Of a DNA stretch of 64,000 bases, positions 13,316-26,993 are shown one piece after another. The translations under genes and the position numbers were made by a program. Source of the DNA: Theocolax elegans. Lineage: Eukaryota > Arthropoda > Insecta > Hymenoptera > Cerocephalidae. Each line of letters opens with the position of its first letter. Position 1 is the first letter of the stretch. The notes under the pieces were generated by a model. The model was given only the letters and a program-made list of their open reading frames with translations. It was not told the DNA's origin and searched no databases. The DNA is taken from NCBI GenBank assembly GCA_026168455.1, contig CM047428.1, positions 88,306,594 to 88,370,593 on the forward strand, in the 5' to 3' direction.

Positions 13316-16300
13316 CTGCAATTCAATTATCAATTCAATATATCAATTAATCATAACATATACTGCACTATTATTGTTTAAAATTTGTTTATTCACACTG
13401 ATGGTGTCTTAAAAAGTAAATAAATTTGACCACATTCGTTTATGATTTTAAAAGACATAATTTTACGAATGCTTGATTTCGATAATAAAGTAAATAAATA
13501 TACCGATTTTTACCAATTTTGCTTAGTTAAGATTTACATAGCAGAAATGTTAAATTTTATAGTAAACAAATATTTGCGTATAAAGTAAAACTGTTTTAAA
13601 CTGTTAAAAAGTCCTGAAATTTCTTTTATGCTGGTTGAAAATTATACATATGTAATCACGGGGGTGGGTGTTTTGAAAGTCATAAGAAACGTGTGTGATA
13701 TATTGTACGTAAGAAATTTCAATGCAATAACAGCAGGTGTATCAAATGTAATTATGCTCGTGACAAATTGTATTACACTTGACATGTACGCAAATATACC
13801 CTATATATACCTATATATACGTTTTGATTAGAAGGAACGTATGTCGGTCGATAAAGTCCCCTCTTTATAAAATAACTGTTTCAACAATATTATTTATTCT
13901 TTTACAAGTACTATATAAATATTTATGACAATAAATAGATTAACTTTGTTGAAACTGCATCTTGTATATTTATTACTATTTATTACCATCCAACAATCTA
14001 GTGCCTCTGTATTTAGGTTTCTCATATAATAGTAGAAATTTTCTAATATATGCAGTGTATATAATTAACTTTTTTCAAAACAATCGAGTACTTAAATTAA
14101 ATCGATGTAATATTACAGTTGATTATAAATATATATGTACTACATTTTATTTATTATGCAGATAGGAACAGCTATAATAGCGACAATATATTCGAAATTT
14201 TCTGGATCACCTTTGAATCAACAGAAGCTACGTTTGCAATCGACAGGTTTTTTAAATTATTAAAAGTGATGCGAGACATTATTATTACTTAAACTAGTTA
14301 AAATTTAAACACTTTTTTCAAGATTATAATAATAAATGTCGATTTTTCGATTAACCTAGGTAAAAAAATCAAATTGAACCTTTTACTTTCTACTTTCTCT
14401 GTCGTTTTTAATTAATTGATCTATACAACATTGTAAATTAATGCATTATGTCAATCAAATGTTTCACGGTAATATAAAGATGTGATTTACCGGCGCGACC
14501 TACTCTATTCGCTTACAAGATTTTCAAAAAAAGGTCAATTTGTTGAAACTAAAAGAAGCAGTATAGATATTTATACAATTATTTGAAATGTACCGTTGTT
14601 TTAATAGATTTTGTAAGCTTGCCCAATCTACGTGCTGTAAATTGTCTAAATCTTATACTCTAATTAAATTTAGTGAATTCGGTAAAACCTTTTTTCGCGA
14701 ATTTACACATAAAAATAATAATTGTTTGAAACCACAAATTATCTATTAGTTTTGTTTTTAACAAAATTGATCGTTAGAATGAAATAGTTGCTCGAACCTT
14801 AATTCTGCCAAAATTATATTAGTAACTTAACTTGTTGAATGAAAAATTTTCCACTGTGATCGAATAATTTATCACTCGAAAAAGTATTCTTTAATTTTGA
14901 CGTATTCAACTTAACTATCATAAAATTACAATTCTGCCTAGCTGAGAAGGAATAATTAAAAAATTTGGAGAGTGTGCCAAAGTCAAAGAAATCCGTATAA
15001 TTAATAAATAAAATATGTCTTACAATTGAAAATAGCACTCACTTGTCGAACGTGTACGTTTGTATACAATGCGTCAATACGCGAAAAATACAATTTTCCA
15101 CTATTTAACTTAAAAAAAAAAGTTACATCGCCTCCGGAACATATAAATTACCGTCAATTGAATAAAACGTCCCTATACGTTTCTGAGAGTGCGTATTGCG
15201 CGCGAAACGTAAAATTATTGACGAAGAAAAAAAAAAGAAATTATAGAAATTACGGTAAACAGCGAGGTAAAGAGGCGTTTAATTCAAGAGAGTCATTGCT
15301 GACTTTACATACGAATTGCAAACAAAAGAGAGAAAATTTCTACAATTTTAATTTTTTAACCGACCTTGCTCGATCACATTGAGACACACGCACACACGCG
15401 CAAACGCGCAAACGCAACCAAACGCGCAACAAACGCACAAACGCACAAACGCGGGCGTATTTCGAAGAAAAAAAGAAATAATAGAGAAGACAGATAAAAT
15501 GAAGGTACCTTTCGTGCGACGTGCAACTCATTCGCATCTGGTGTACTGTCAAGTGTGTTTCTTTATTATCTCGATTAATTGGCTATATAGAAGTGAAAAC
15601 GTTGCGAAATAAAATCACACGAGGAATTTGATCGCGTTGGCTAAAATGTGATCGTACAAAAGCTGACGAAAAATTTGGGGACGGTTCTTTTTGTTCTTGT
15701 TCGCGTTACGAAACGGTACGTATCGCAAACGAAAGCGCTACGTGAGAGGTAAACGATGTTTATTTAAGGAATTTGCAAGATCATTATTATTTCGTATACA
15801 TAGACATCTACACGTACGGTGTACGTTGTACGTTTTATTTTAGGACATTTTATTTTGTCTCTCTCGTTTTCTCGTACCTACTCGCCAATTGAAGCATAAA
15901 GTCAATCGAAGTTTATTTTAGAGAAATAAAAAAGATATATCCATTGAACGTATCGTATTGCACAATTATGACTATTGCAACAGCTATATACTTATATGTA
16001 TATAAATATATAGTTTCGAATACTTTGCATTTGAATAGCCCAATATCTTTATCGTAATAATTAGAGATCTGTGAGCTATATTATGATAAACCGTGTATGT
16101 GTGTGTGCGCGCGCGCGCACTAGCACTAGCACTAATAACGAAAGTAAATATATTGCTAAAGTAAACCAGTCTAGTCAATTGACTGTAAAAAAAGGAAATA
16201 TTACACAATATTCGGTGGTTATTCGACTGTGTACGCGTGCCGAATAAATAATGAAAGTATATTTTGCATAAAAACTGCAGGATGCGCGCGGTTTAAAAAA

Positions 16301-18090
16301 AATAGCCTCTCGCTCTCCAAGTTTCCGCCAAGAGTGAGTTATTATAGACACGTTTTATTCAGTGAAATTTTTGGAGGTATACAATATTTCAGTCAAATTG
16401 ACCATTGTTTTTACGCGAATCAACTAATTTTTCATTGACGAGATTTCAAAGTCCATTTTATCCGCCCTACCGTATATTATCAACTTTCTTTAGATTTATC
16501 TCCCTGCAAAATTAGAAATTAAAATTTAGTCAGATTTATGTTCAATTCCGTATACGCTACACTATTTAGTAAGGGATGCATATGTTCTAGAAACCCCAAT
16601 TCTATTTTAGTTTCAAATTACGCGGAAAAGTCAAACGCTTGTAAACAAAGGGGTACCGTCTACTTGTACTTTTTACGTACGACCGGTATACGCGGAAGAG
16701 CCTTTTATAATATTTTTGTCATAAAAAAAGTGTTGTTCCACGAATATCACAAAAAGTTTTAACCGAATTGGCTGAAATTTTGAGGGTGGTTTTCTCCAAC
16801 CCTTAGGAAGATGCTGGTTCTACGATTGATAAGGTAGGGAGAATGAAAGTCGACTTTGTCACCCAGTTAAAGAAAGAATATTAGCAAATTAAATTAAATA
16901 TGTCGATCACATCATAATTTGACAGACGTTTCAAAAGATCTTGAAAAATTTTCAAACGTTATGTTTTGTTAAAAAATACTATTAAATAAGCTATTTACTT
17001 TAAGATTCCTTTTCATTTTTGAATTGTTGATTTGCGATTAAAAGTTGCGATAACAACTCCAGTGGTTACATACTTTCGATTTTTCCATAAATTCGTTCGA
17101 AAAGATCAAATATTTTTATAGATGCCCCATTGGTCAAGACAAAATATCGAGACACATGCCATCTTATTCCGACCAAAATATCATGATTTTACTGCACTTT
17201 GAAACAAATTTTCAAGTTTCTTCGAGTCAAGATATATAGTTTTTACTTTAATAGCCGTGATTCAGGGGTTTCGGTTCGATCGTCACGCTTATACAAATAG
17301 AAACAATTTAATAAATGTGTTTCTATAAATTTGTGAGAATACAAAAAAAGAAGGAACTCAATTGGTATACGTATACATACAAATTTTCATTTTGTGCGTC
17401 TGTGTAGTGTGTGCTCGATTTCCGTGAATCCGAGCGATGCGGAATTTTTTAATGAAAAATTTCAAAAACGCTTAGTCGACAAGTACGAAATTAGCTGAAT
17501 CACGGGTAATGACAACACGCGCGTATGTTCATGTGTGTATATATATATATATAAATATATATCTATATATCTACATAACGACACCACCATCGGTCTCGCG
17601 ATGAAAATGATTAACCGTATAGGTAGGCGACGCGAGGTGAAATTTTAATAAACCGCGCGAGACCCAATTTTTCCACTTCCTCAAGGTCATTAGTCACTTA
17701 TCTTCCTTTTCCTTTTCTCTCGTTTACTTTTTTTTTAACTATAGATACATATATCGCCATTAGAATTAAGCGCGAGTGTTGTCAAAGCAGTCGGTTTGAT
17801 ACATATCGCATTATTATTAATTTTACGTTGAATTAGATCATTCCGTTTATTCCACCGCAAACTTGAGAAATATTTATATTCAAGCTTATATTAGAGGCAT
17901 TGTTGGAAATACAAAAATTGGTAATATAAATACCCTGCAAGTATGCGCATTTAATTTATAAATCATTGGAATTATTGAGATAATTAAAAATACAATTAAG
18001 TTTTGTACATATTCGTTTGTCGAAATAACTCATTTACAAAGGACCAAGGTTCAATTTATTATTCTTTTTCGTTACGTGTATTATATATAT
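13316..18090. other. Intergenic, no gene recognised
   Basis: AT-rich sequence upstream of the left FAR gene. It should contain that gene's promoter and any untranslated exon, but I cannot place them. A transposon-like fragment lies at about 16757-16900. The 15380-15450 segment is an ACGC/AACG-rich simple repeat. Confidence 0.5.
16757..16900. mobile_element. Transposon fragment
   Basis: The segment 16828-16890 matches 29385-29450: GATAAGGTAGGGAG, then TGTCACCCAGTTAA or TGACACCCCGTTAA, then TTAGCAAATT or CTAGCAAATT. The upstream phrase ACCGAATTGGCTGAAATTTTG is of a kind often seen in insect interspersed repeats, which is a judgement by eye. No open reading frame survives. Confidence 0.45.
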
Positions 18091-19743
18091 GGGTGGTTCT
18101 CTGTGACATCGAGGATGAAAAAAATAAATATTGCTATAACTGTGGGAATATGTTTTAGAGGTATCCAGTAGTTCTCCTGAATTTTTTCAGATTTTTTCTG
18201 GGCCATTATTTTAAGTTACAGAGAGTCAAAGTTGACATTTTAGCACTTTTTTGCATTATATGCCCATTTTCATGAATTTTTAGCTCCCAGGGGATGCATT
18301 TTTCACTAAAAACATAACTATCACTTTTTTTGTAAAATTTTCCGAACTTTTCATTAAAAATACTTCTAAAGACATAAATGTATGCTGTCACACTCTTGTA
18401 AGCCATTTAAACCTTAAATAGTGAAAATCAGCAATTCTGCTCCGGACTCTGGTAACCTAATACTGTCTAAAAGATGTCTTTTTATAGTCAGAAACTGCCT
18501 AAAAATTTCCAGAGTGGGTCTAAATCATTAAGATCACTTATGGTCAAAATATCCGGGAAAAGTGCCCGAAATATTAATAGAAATGTATATTTGTTGCCTT
18601 ATAACGATGAATCTAGTAGCATGATCATTGCAAAAAAATTTATGCACTTACCTTGGAATGGTAGAAAAGTATCTCCACTTGTTTCAGTATCCATCTAATC
18701 CCCTGTAAGCTGCTAAAAATACAAATATTATTATAAAATTATAAAAAATTATTTTTTAAACATTTATAATGCTGGATTTTTAGTTTTACATCCCTTACAA
18801 GAATTATAATACTAATCTGAAGGATTACTATCAAAGTATCAACATTATTATTATTATTATTCAGCAATATATTGTTTAGATTTCACAAACTTGTCACTGT
18901 CACGTTATCATATTATTCATTATAATTATATATCCGATTTATTTATATATCTTTTGTATTAAATACGTATATTCAGTTATTGTAATAATGATGTTTATAT
19001 ATTTATAGTAATCCTTCAGATTAGTATTATAATTCTTGTAAGGGATGTAAAACTAAAAATTCAGCATTATAAATGTTTAAAAATTAATTTTTTACATTTG
19101 TATAATAATATTTCTATTTTTAGCAGCTTACAGCAGATTAGATGGATACTGAAACAAGTGAAGATACTTTTCTACCACTTCAAGGTAGGTGCATAATTTT
19201 TTTGCAATGATCATGCTAATAGATTTATCGTTATAAGGCAACAAATATACATTTATATTAATATTTCGGGCACTTTTCCCAGATATTTTGACCATAAGTG
19301 ATCTTAATGATTTAGACCCACTCTGGAAATTTATAGGCAGTTTCTGACTATAAAAAGACATCTTTTAGGCAGTATTAGGTTACCAGAGTCCGGAGCAGAA
19401 TGCTGATTTTCACTATTTAAGGTTTAAATGGCTTACAAAAGTGTGACAACATACATTTATGTCTTTAAAAGTATTTTTAATGAAAAGTTCGGAAAATTTT
19501 ACAAAAAAAGTCATACTTATGTTTTTAGTGAAAAATGCATCCCCTGGGAGCTAAAAATTCATGAAAATGGGCATATAATGCAAAAAAGTGCTAAAATGTC
19601 AACTTTGACTCTCTGTAACTTAAAATAATGGCGCAGAAAAAATCTGAAAAAATTCAGGAGAACTACTGGATACCTCTAAAACATATTCCCACAGTTATAG
19701 CAATATTTATTTTTTTCATCTTCGATGTCACAGAGAACCACCC
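18091..19743. mobile_element. Foldback element: two ~740-bp inverted arms
   Basis: The left arm (18091-18831) and right arm (19004-19743) are reverse complements of each other with only scattered mismatches, separated by 172 bp. Both outer ends read GGGTGGTTCTCTGTGACATC or its complement and abut TA repeats, consistent with insertion at a TA site. Each arm, read outward from the centre, carries the same gene-like remnant: a 14-codon exon starting MDTETS, a short intron, and further out a 66-codon frame (18206-18406 minus, 19428-19628 plus). No transposase was recognised. Transcribed across, it would fold into a very long double-stranded RNA. Confidence 0.85.
19142..19347 (+). pseudogene. Small spliced frame in right arm of the foldback element
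   Basis: An exon from ATG 19142 to 19184 encodes MDTETSEDTFLPLQ and ends at donor GTAGGT. After a 98-bp intron, acceptor TTTTCCCAG leads into 19283-19347, in phase, encoding DILTISDLNDLDPLWKFIGS and F, then TGA. The 35-residue acidic peptide is not recognised. The left arm has the same exon and a better donor, GTAAGT, but its acceptor has changed from AG to GG. Probably the remnant of a gene carried by the element; expression is not shown. Confidence 0.35.
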
Positions 19744-19783
<40 letters not shown>

Positions 19784-22700
19784 GTATTTATGTATGTATT
19801 TATTTACATTTATCAATGCATCAGAATGATTCAAAATTCAAATCTAGATAGACATATCTGGAATGATGATTGTTATGAACTTATATTAAAGTAAAGGTTT
19901 ACGATAAAAAATTGTCCGTTCTGGGCATCGCGAAATAAACAATCGTTACGACTGAAAATCTGAAAATCTGTAACTTGGAAACATGAAAATTGGCCGCGCG
20001 CATCTCTATCGTGTACTGGACGCACTGCACGAATCGAAAGAAAATAAGAGTCGTTTCCAATAACTCAAACTTTTCCTCGTATTTCGAAAATCGCGATAGC
20101 CAAACAATCCGGGCGCTCGAGCGGACGTTGTAGCTACATACGTGCAGTATACGCGCGCACTTTCGATTTCGATCTTGCGCGATCCGCTCGGGAATTGGAG
20201 CGCCGCGCGCGCACTCCACCGAACTCTAAAACCCCTCGTTTGATTTTCAAATCGCGTGCCTGTACGGGGAAAGACACCTGCCGGAGGCTTACGTGGCCCG
20301 ATCATATCCTATCCTGCGTATAGCCGATTTCGGACAGAGTATCCAAATATTTTATTTTTTCTTTATTTCTCTTTTTTTCTTTATAGACGCTGAGCTGTCA
20401 CACTGGCTGGACACGATATTACCATGGTATTGTACATCGTATCGCAATTCTGGAGTTGACCTACACTTCCTACCAAAATTTCCCGTTCGTTTTAATAAAA
20501 TTTCGTAATACCCAGTACCCAGTACCGCTCGTAAATTCGAAATATATAATGAAAATTCACATTTTCGGAGTAAAAATTGTATATACCGATCAACAAATTA
20601 CCAACGTTAAACGAAACGAAATTGCATCAGTGTTCGATAAATTACACGCCGAATTCGATAGCTCTTTTATAAATCTAAACGATAGAAGATTATTTAGAAA
20701 ATCAACTAATTTAAATGTACATTGTGTGATACTCTATATGGCGCACAAATTTATTTCGTTAGCTTTTCTTAAATTTAGGTATTTTATGTTTTTGGAATGC
20801 AATGTTATACTAATTGTATTGTCATGTCGTGTACATATTTATATATATATATATATATATAATTTATATTTCAATTTCTTCTACAATTCAATTGTACGCA
20901 TATTTTCAAAGGAGCATAAAAATAATAAGTTTATAAATAAAAAATAGAAAGTAAAATAATATGTAAATAAACTAGAATCGAAAGAATTCGGATAATGTAA
21001 CCAAAGGTTCATGTTTGCTTTCACAAAAATCGATGTAAAAATCGAAGATATATTCCTCCTTTGAAAGACGTAGATATTATGAATTATACTGTAGTAACAT
21101 TTAAAAAAATGTATTTAAAAATTAAAGTTTGTGTATAAAAAATGCAAAGATTAAAAGGTTAAATAATTATTTTCCAGGTGGAATATATAGGAAAGTATCT
21201 GCAGACATATGTGTGTAGGTATGTCGATTGTCGAGTTACATCGACTAGTAAAAGAAAGTAGAAAAATCAATCGAATTATAAATCTTCCGGCGATAAGTAG
21301 TAGTTATGTCGTGAGACGCGCGACACCGTTACCAATCGCAAATACATTAGCAAACAGAGATATAAGTGGTTAATTGCAATTGTCTAATACGCGGGGTTTG
21401 CGAAATTGACACCGATCGATATATCATTGTATGCAAACTCGTAAACGAATCTGATTCTCGGCTCGGCTCGGCTTGGCTCGGCTCGCTCGTCTTGCGAGTG
21501 AGCGCGTAAACACGATTATCAAATTAGTGTAACATTACGTAATTAATTTAGTCGATTTGTGCAATTCTTTTTTTACGCAATCTACAGCCCGGTTATTGTG
21601 GATTATCTAGGTTCTCGAATAATTAATCCAGTGCCTACCCTCTCTTTCAGTCCATTGTACATTATCGATATATACATATGATTTAATTTATATATACATA
21701 TACATATACGTTTGATATAATTGTTGGTTTACGTAACGCGGTGCTCGATCGGTAAAAGAGAACGAGAGGCCCAGGGAAAAAACGGTTTAAAAAGAAAGAA
21801 CAAACTTACAACTCTCAAGGTTTATTCTCAAATTTTCGAAATACACCTTTGAGATTTCACTTTCCAAGTGTATAAGCATAATCCACATTTGAATGCGCGT
21901 ATGTATAAGATATGCGCGCGCTCTAACCGCGTCGAGCCTGTATAGACTCTATATAGTTATATTTTTCTTCTTCTTCTTCTTCGTCTTCTTCGTCTTCTTC
22001 TTTTTAAATAACAAAATAATTTAATTACTGGAAATATTAGGAGGCATGTAACGACGCGTTACAAGCGACCAATTTTCGACGCGCGAAATGCCGTTTTTTA
22101 CGCGTTCGTTTGGTAATTATCGGCCGAGAGAAAGAAAAAGAAGGTAAAAGTATCGAATCGTTCGTATATAGGTAAATATTTTCTTTTAATGGATGTAATA
22201 TGATTTACATAACGAGAGGCGTACCGAGAGGCGTACCGAGAGTTTCGTATGGGTTATCCAAATTCCAAATGTTTATATATCGTCGAGATTATCGAGCGTT
22301 CGCCTCCATAATACGAGATCTATGCGATTCGATCGATAATCTCGAGGGCGAGATAGGTTTCTATTTTTTTAACCTTCGTTGGGTATCAACTAAAATGTTA
22401 AAAAAAAAGTAAAAACACTTTTAGGTGTTGAATAATAAAGTGGTAATGAACCGCACGCGCGGTCTCGACGATTTTCTACGTATATCTATACACAAGTAAT
22501 AAAATTGAAATAAATCCGCGTTACATTCGACATTCGGTCACGGTTTGATACTCGCCGCGTGGAGCCGTGAATGATATCGATTAAGAGAAAAAGAAAAGAA
22601 ATACACCGCGTTACTACGATCTACTGTAGATCGGTAAATATAAGAGTGTAAAAGTCTGAACTTACGGGAAGAGAGAATCGATTCTCAGACTGCAGGATCG

Positions 22701-23093
22701 CAGTGCAAGGTGTAGCCACCCACCGTCTCGTCTCCACTTCACTTGCGATATTCCGAAAAAAATATACCTCTACAAACGAGTGAATAAAATATGTGTTGTT
22801 TTTTCAAAAAAAAAGAAGAAACAATCGTTGGAGTGGGTATGTGTGCCGATGAGTGTACCGTACCGATATATAGGTGAAACCGAGAGCGCTCGGCTAGCTT
22901 TCGGCCGGCCGCTCGCACGAAAAATCCAATCTCCGTCTAGTTGGTTGGGCGCGTACGCAACAACTGAGAGAGCCTATATATACGTGTATATAAAACCGAG
23001 CGAGCGAGAGACACCCGGTGTGCCCGCCTTTCGGCACGAACAGACAATTACGACTGACCCAGGGCCCTCTTGCATCGGACTCGTTTATTCTCT

Positions 23094-23135
23094 CCCCCCC
23101 CCTCCCCCTCCCCCCTGCCCGCTCCCCCACCCCCT
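23094..23135. repeat. C-rich tract, possible G-quadruplex on minus strand
   Basis: Runs of eight, five, six, three, five and five C separated by one to three other bases. The minus strand therefore has at least five G-runs of three or more with short loops, fitting the G-quadruplex pattern. It directly precedes a (CT)n run. Confidence 0.7.
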
Positions 23136-23137
23136 TC

Positions 23138-23140
<3 letters not shown>

Positions 23141-23177
<37 letters not shown>
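23141..23177. repeat. (CT)n microsatellite
   Basis: About 18 CT units following the C-rich tract. Confidence 0.9.
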
Positions 23178-23179
<2 letters not shown>

Positions 23180-23523
23180 GCATCTCTTTTACTCTTTTCT
23201 CACTTTTCCACCATCCCATTTGCACTTTCATTTTTATTTTCATCTCCATCTTTGTTCTAAACATTGGTCATTTTACAACGAAATATCGATTATCTGATGG
23301 TAGTAGTTAGTCATGACAATATTTAATAACAAATATTACCTATCAAAAAATAAAGTAACAAGATCCTGGAATGTTACATTTTTTATTTCTTAGAATTACT
23401 TCACATCTGCTTTTCTTTTTCTCGTTATTTCTATATGTATATATATATAGAATTTAATTTTTGTTCACAACTTTAAATAAAAAATATAATAAATAATAAT
23501 GATAATAATAAGTAATATAATAT

Positions 23524-23546
23524 GTGTGTGTGTGTGTGTGTGTGTG
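23524..23546. repeat. (GT)n microsatellite
   Basis: About 11 GT units. Confidence 0.85.
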
Positions 23547-26500
23547 CATAGATACTATATAAGGGACATACATAAATATTAGAATACACAATAAATGTAC
23601 AATTATTTTATTGTGTTTTTTTTACATTCCCGATTATTTTACATTTCATTGGAATTTCCCGAAGGCTCCAAATATACGTATACATAAATTTTAGAACTTT
23701 TGATATTCCACGTAATGATACTATAACGCTAGATTAATTTCTGAAAGGAAATTTTGTAATTCCGTGTGTATACATTATAATATATATATATATATACGAC
23801 AGGAATTGGATGTACGGCGATTTTAATATTTGAAAATTAGAATAGTGATCTTTCCATCGAAAGAAAGTGTATGCATTCAAAGGAGAAATGCCAAGATTTT
23901 TTTTGGTTGATCGACAGAGTTGAATGTATTTATATAGGTTTGATCCGAAGAACATTTTTGTATTTTTGGTTTTGATCATTTATACCTATAATATATGGGC
24001 AGTTGTTAAACACTGCTCGATTTTTTTATTAAAACCACTATATATATCGCTCATTTAAAATATATATATATCATCTACTTTGTCATCCCGAAATCATGTG
24101 GATTTTTGGACACTCGCGATGCTCACTTTTACCATTTAATTATCGTTTTCTATTTAAAAGTAATTACATTTTTAAAAGAATGAATGTTCTTAAAGGTTAT
24201 TCGTTTCAAGTTGTAAAGGATGCATAAATTCTTATCAATTAATTGTGACAAATATTATACCTTGGTATATAGCGTATTTCATATATATATATATATACAT
24301 CATACATCAATCGAGTAAAATATGTTGACTATAACAGTTTTAAAAAAGCATCATTTGATTGAAAACCAAAGTGCAGTATAGAAAAGACACCTTTAAAAAA
24401 CTGTTATTTCTGTACAATTGTATTCCAACTTAGGAAAATGAGATATACATCTCCATCTATAGTGTCCGATCCGTGAATATGTAATAAAAATAAGAATTCA
24501 GCGCCCATGAGGATCAGGTGCACGAATAGAGTAGGAATGTTTAAATTGCATATATTGAATTGGTCATGCTTAAAACTACCTAACTACCTGCCTTGATTAA
24601 TTTAAGTATTATATTTTTATATTTTTTATTATATTTTAGCGAAATATTAAATAAGAAAATTATGAGATCGCAAGAATGATCCCTTATCAACATTTGTTGT
24701 TAGGTATAACGTATAGCACTTTCGTAGAATATGGTTGGTTCTCCAAATATCTGACTAATATCTGACTAAATTAATGAGTTATATCTTGTAATTTTGTCGA
24801 TGTGTTTGAAAAGCTGAACAATTGGTACCATAATCCTTATAATGTGATTCCGCGGTCCTTTTTGTAAATGCACAACAAATGAAAAACGAAAATGTATATT
24901 CATTGATGTTTCGTTTACATAGGCTTGTCTGCAAATGTGAACGTGAATGTTGAAAATGTGGTATGATTTAACGAAGGGGTCCGTATCCGTATTGATTTAT
25001 GCTCGAAAATTTAACGTTGCCAAACATATAGACATAAAGACATATAGACATATAGACATATAGAGATATCCAGAGACGGCATAATAACTTTCCAGGGAAT
25101 TATTACAAGTGCACGTAAGGGTTAACATAGGAGGGCCAAGAAATCAGGCAGTAAACTGCACCTCTGCTATTCATTTTCTGTATTACCGGTTGAACTAAAG
25201 GTTTCGAGTTTCAACAATCAAAAAGAGCATATTCCCTGCAGGTGGTTACACACCTTCTCGTATGCCTATATATTTCAAAACAGGAGAAAACAAAAGTTTT
25301 AGAAAAGTTTTTACTCTAATTTCCTCGAATTTGATCGTCCTTGACGCTCTCTTGGTTTTTATATGTTAAAGTTGAAAGAGGTAAAACACGAATAAATAAA
25401 TGTAGTTAAAAAGTAAAAGAGGTAAGCGAGGTGGTGATAAGATGGCTGGAGATAACCGTAATTAACTAAAATTTGAAAGAGTGAACAAACGGTGTGTCGA
25501 TCATGATGCGTCTCTTTATTGTTACGAATCCACGCTAACGAATTTCAACTCTCGATCGAGCTTGACATCCGACATCCCGTATACCAGCTAATCAGCTTCG
25601 TCAATAGTTTCAAATTAACAATGTTTCGATGTATAATAAATATATATACATATATACAGCTTATTTTTAACAAAAATTGATCGATGCTGTCGAGTGTCGA
25701 CACGTCCAAAATTCGACATTCGACATTCCGTAAACAAAGCCCGCGTGTCCTTGCGTAAATTACATTTAAGGATCGCTGGTGCACCAAAATATGCAGTACA
25801 CGTAATTGGTGTATCACGCTCATGCATAAAGGTATATATATATATATATGTCCCTTTTACGCGGCTGCGCACCTGCATCTTGCGTCTGAAGATAAAGAAG
25901 ATGCGCGCTCTGTTACGTCAACCGATTCGTCCTCCAGTTTAACAAGTTACACTTTCCCTTATATTACAACGATCGTTGCTTTGCCTGCATCCTCGCAATT
26001 AATAAGGGACAAGGACGGATTGTATAAGTGCGCCGCCGCGCCGCCGCGCCGCCAGTACACCAATTAAAATATTCATAATACTTTTATTTTCAAATACATT
26101 TATCATCAGTAGACATAGGTATATTCAGTTGTTAACAACGCTGCAATCCTCGATTTTTCTCCATTTAATAGCAATTAAACCACTAATCATTATCACATTG
26201 TATTTATTTAAAATTTACATTAAAACGTATAACAAACGACAATCTTCTCATGGTTTCACTTAACTTTTAATGTGGGAATACTTATGTAAAAATATTAATT
26301 TTTCTAATACAGTATTTTTTAGTCGATGGCGCGCACTCTCGACACACTCGGACGGTGACATCGAACGAGTTTCTCATCGCATCCCCTTACTTATTAGCGG
26401 ATATAACATTTATCGTATAACGCCAACATTTTTACGTACCCTCAAAATGTTCAACTATTTTTTTTCAATTTCCAATAGTTCCTTGTACGGATCGTCGAGT

Positions 26501-26956
26501 CAAAATAAATTTTCCAATCGATTTTTCTCTAATTAATCAGTATATTTTATCAATGTATAAACGAAAGTGCATTATCGTACGTGTATTATCTTCTCTACGT
26601 GATATTTACTCGACGGTTGAAAAGACAACGCGTAAAACCGTAAACCCGATTACTTATGCGAATCTTCCTCGTTTAAGGGTCACTTTAAATTTATCCGTGT
26701 TTTCATCACTCGACCTTACGAAATCCTGCCGCTTGGACAAAAAAATAAATAAAAGTCTCGTCGATTTCAAAACAAGCACGTTCTTCGTCTCTCGAGGTGA
26801 TAATAAATCAGTTAAATATTGTACTTCGCGCTTGACAAAATATTTATTTCGCGAAAATGTAAATCGCACGTAAAATATGTGATGTATATATACTTATAGG
26901 TATTTTCATGAAAAATACTTTGGGTGTGTGATTTTTTGTCGTATAACCATACTCGA

Positions 26957-26993
26957 TACTCGGGTAACTCGGGTAACTCGGGTAACTCGGGTA
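26957..26993. repeat. 9-bp tandem repeat (ACTCGGGTA)
   Basis: Four consecutive, nearly perfect copies of ACTCGGGTA. Confidence 0.85.

Noticed and set aside
13143..13412. 89-codon plus-strand frame
   Set aside because: Antisense shadow of the first exon of the left FAR gene.
17252..17505. CCGTGATTCAG...CTGAATCACGG as ends of an inverted-repeat element
   Set aside because: Only 11 bp pairs, the inner sequence does not pair, and there is no target duplication. Chance is not excluded.
20456..20947. 163-codon open frame, plus strand
   Set aside because: Very AT-rich, runs through an AT microsatellite (IYIYIYIY) and resembles no family. Chance is the best explanation.
22780..23310. 176-codon open frame, plus strand
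   Set aside because: Crosses the C-rich and (CT)n tracts (poly-Pro, then SLSLSL). Low complexity; overlapping frames are equally open because of the repeat.
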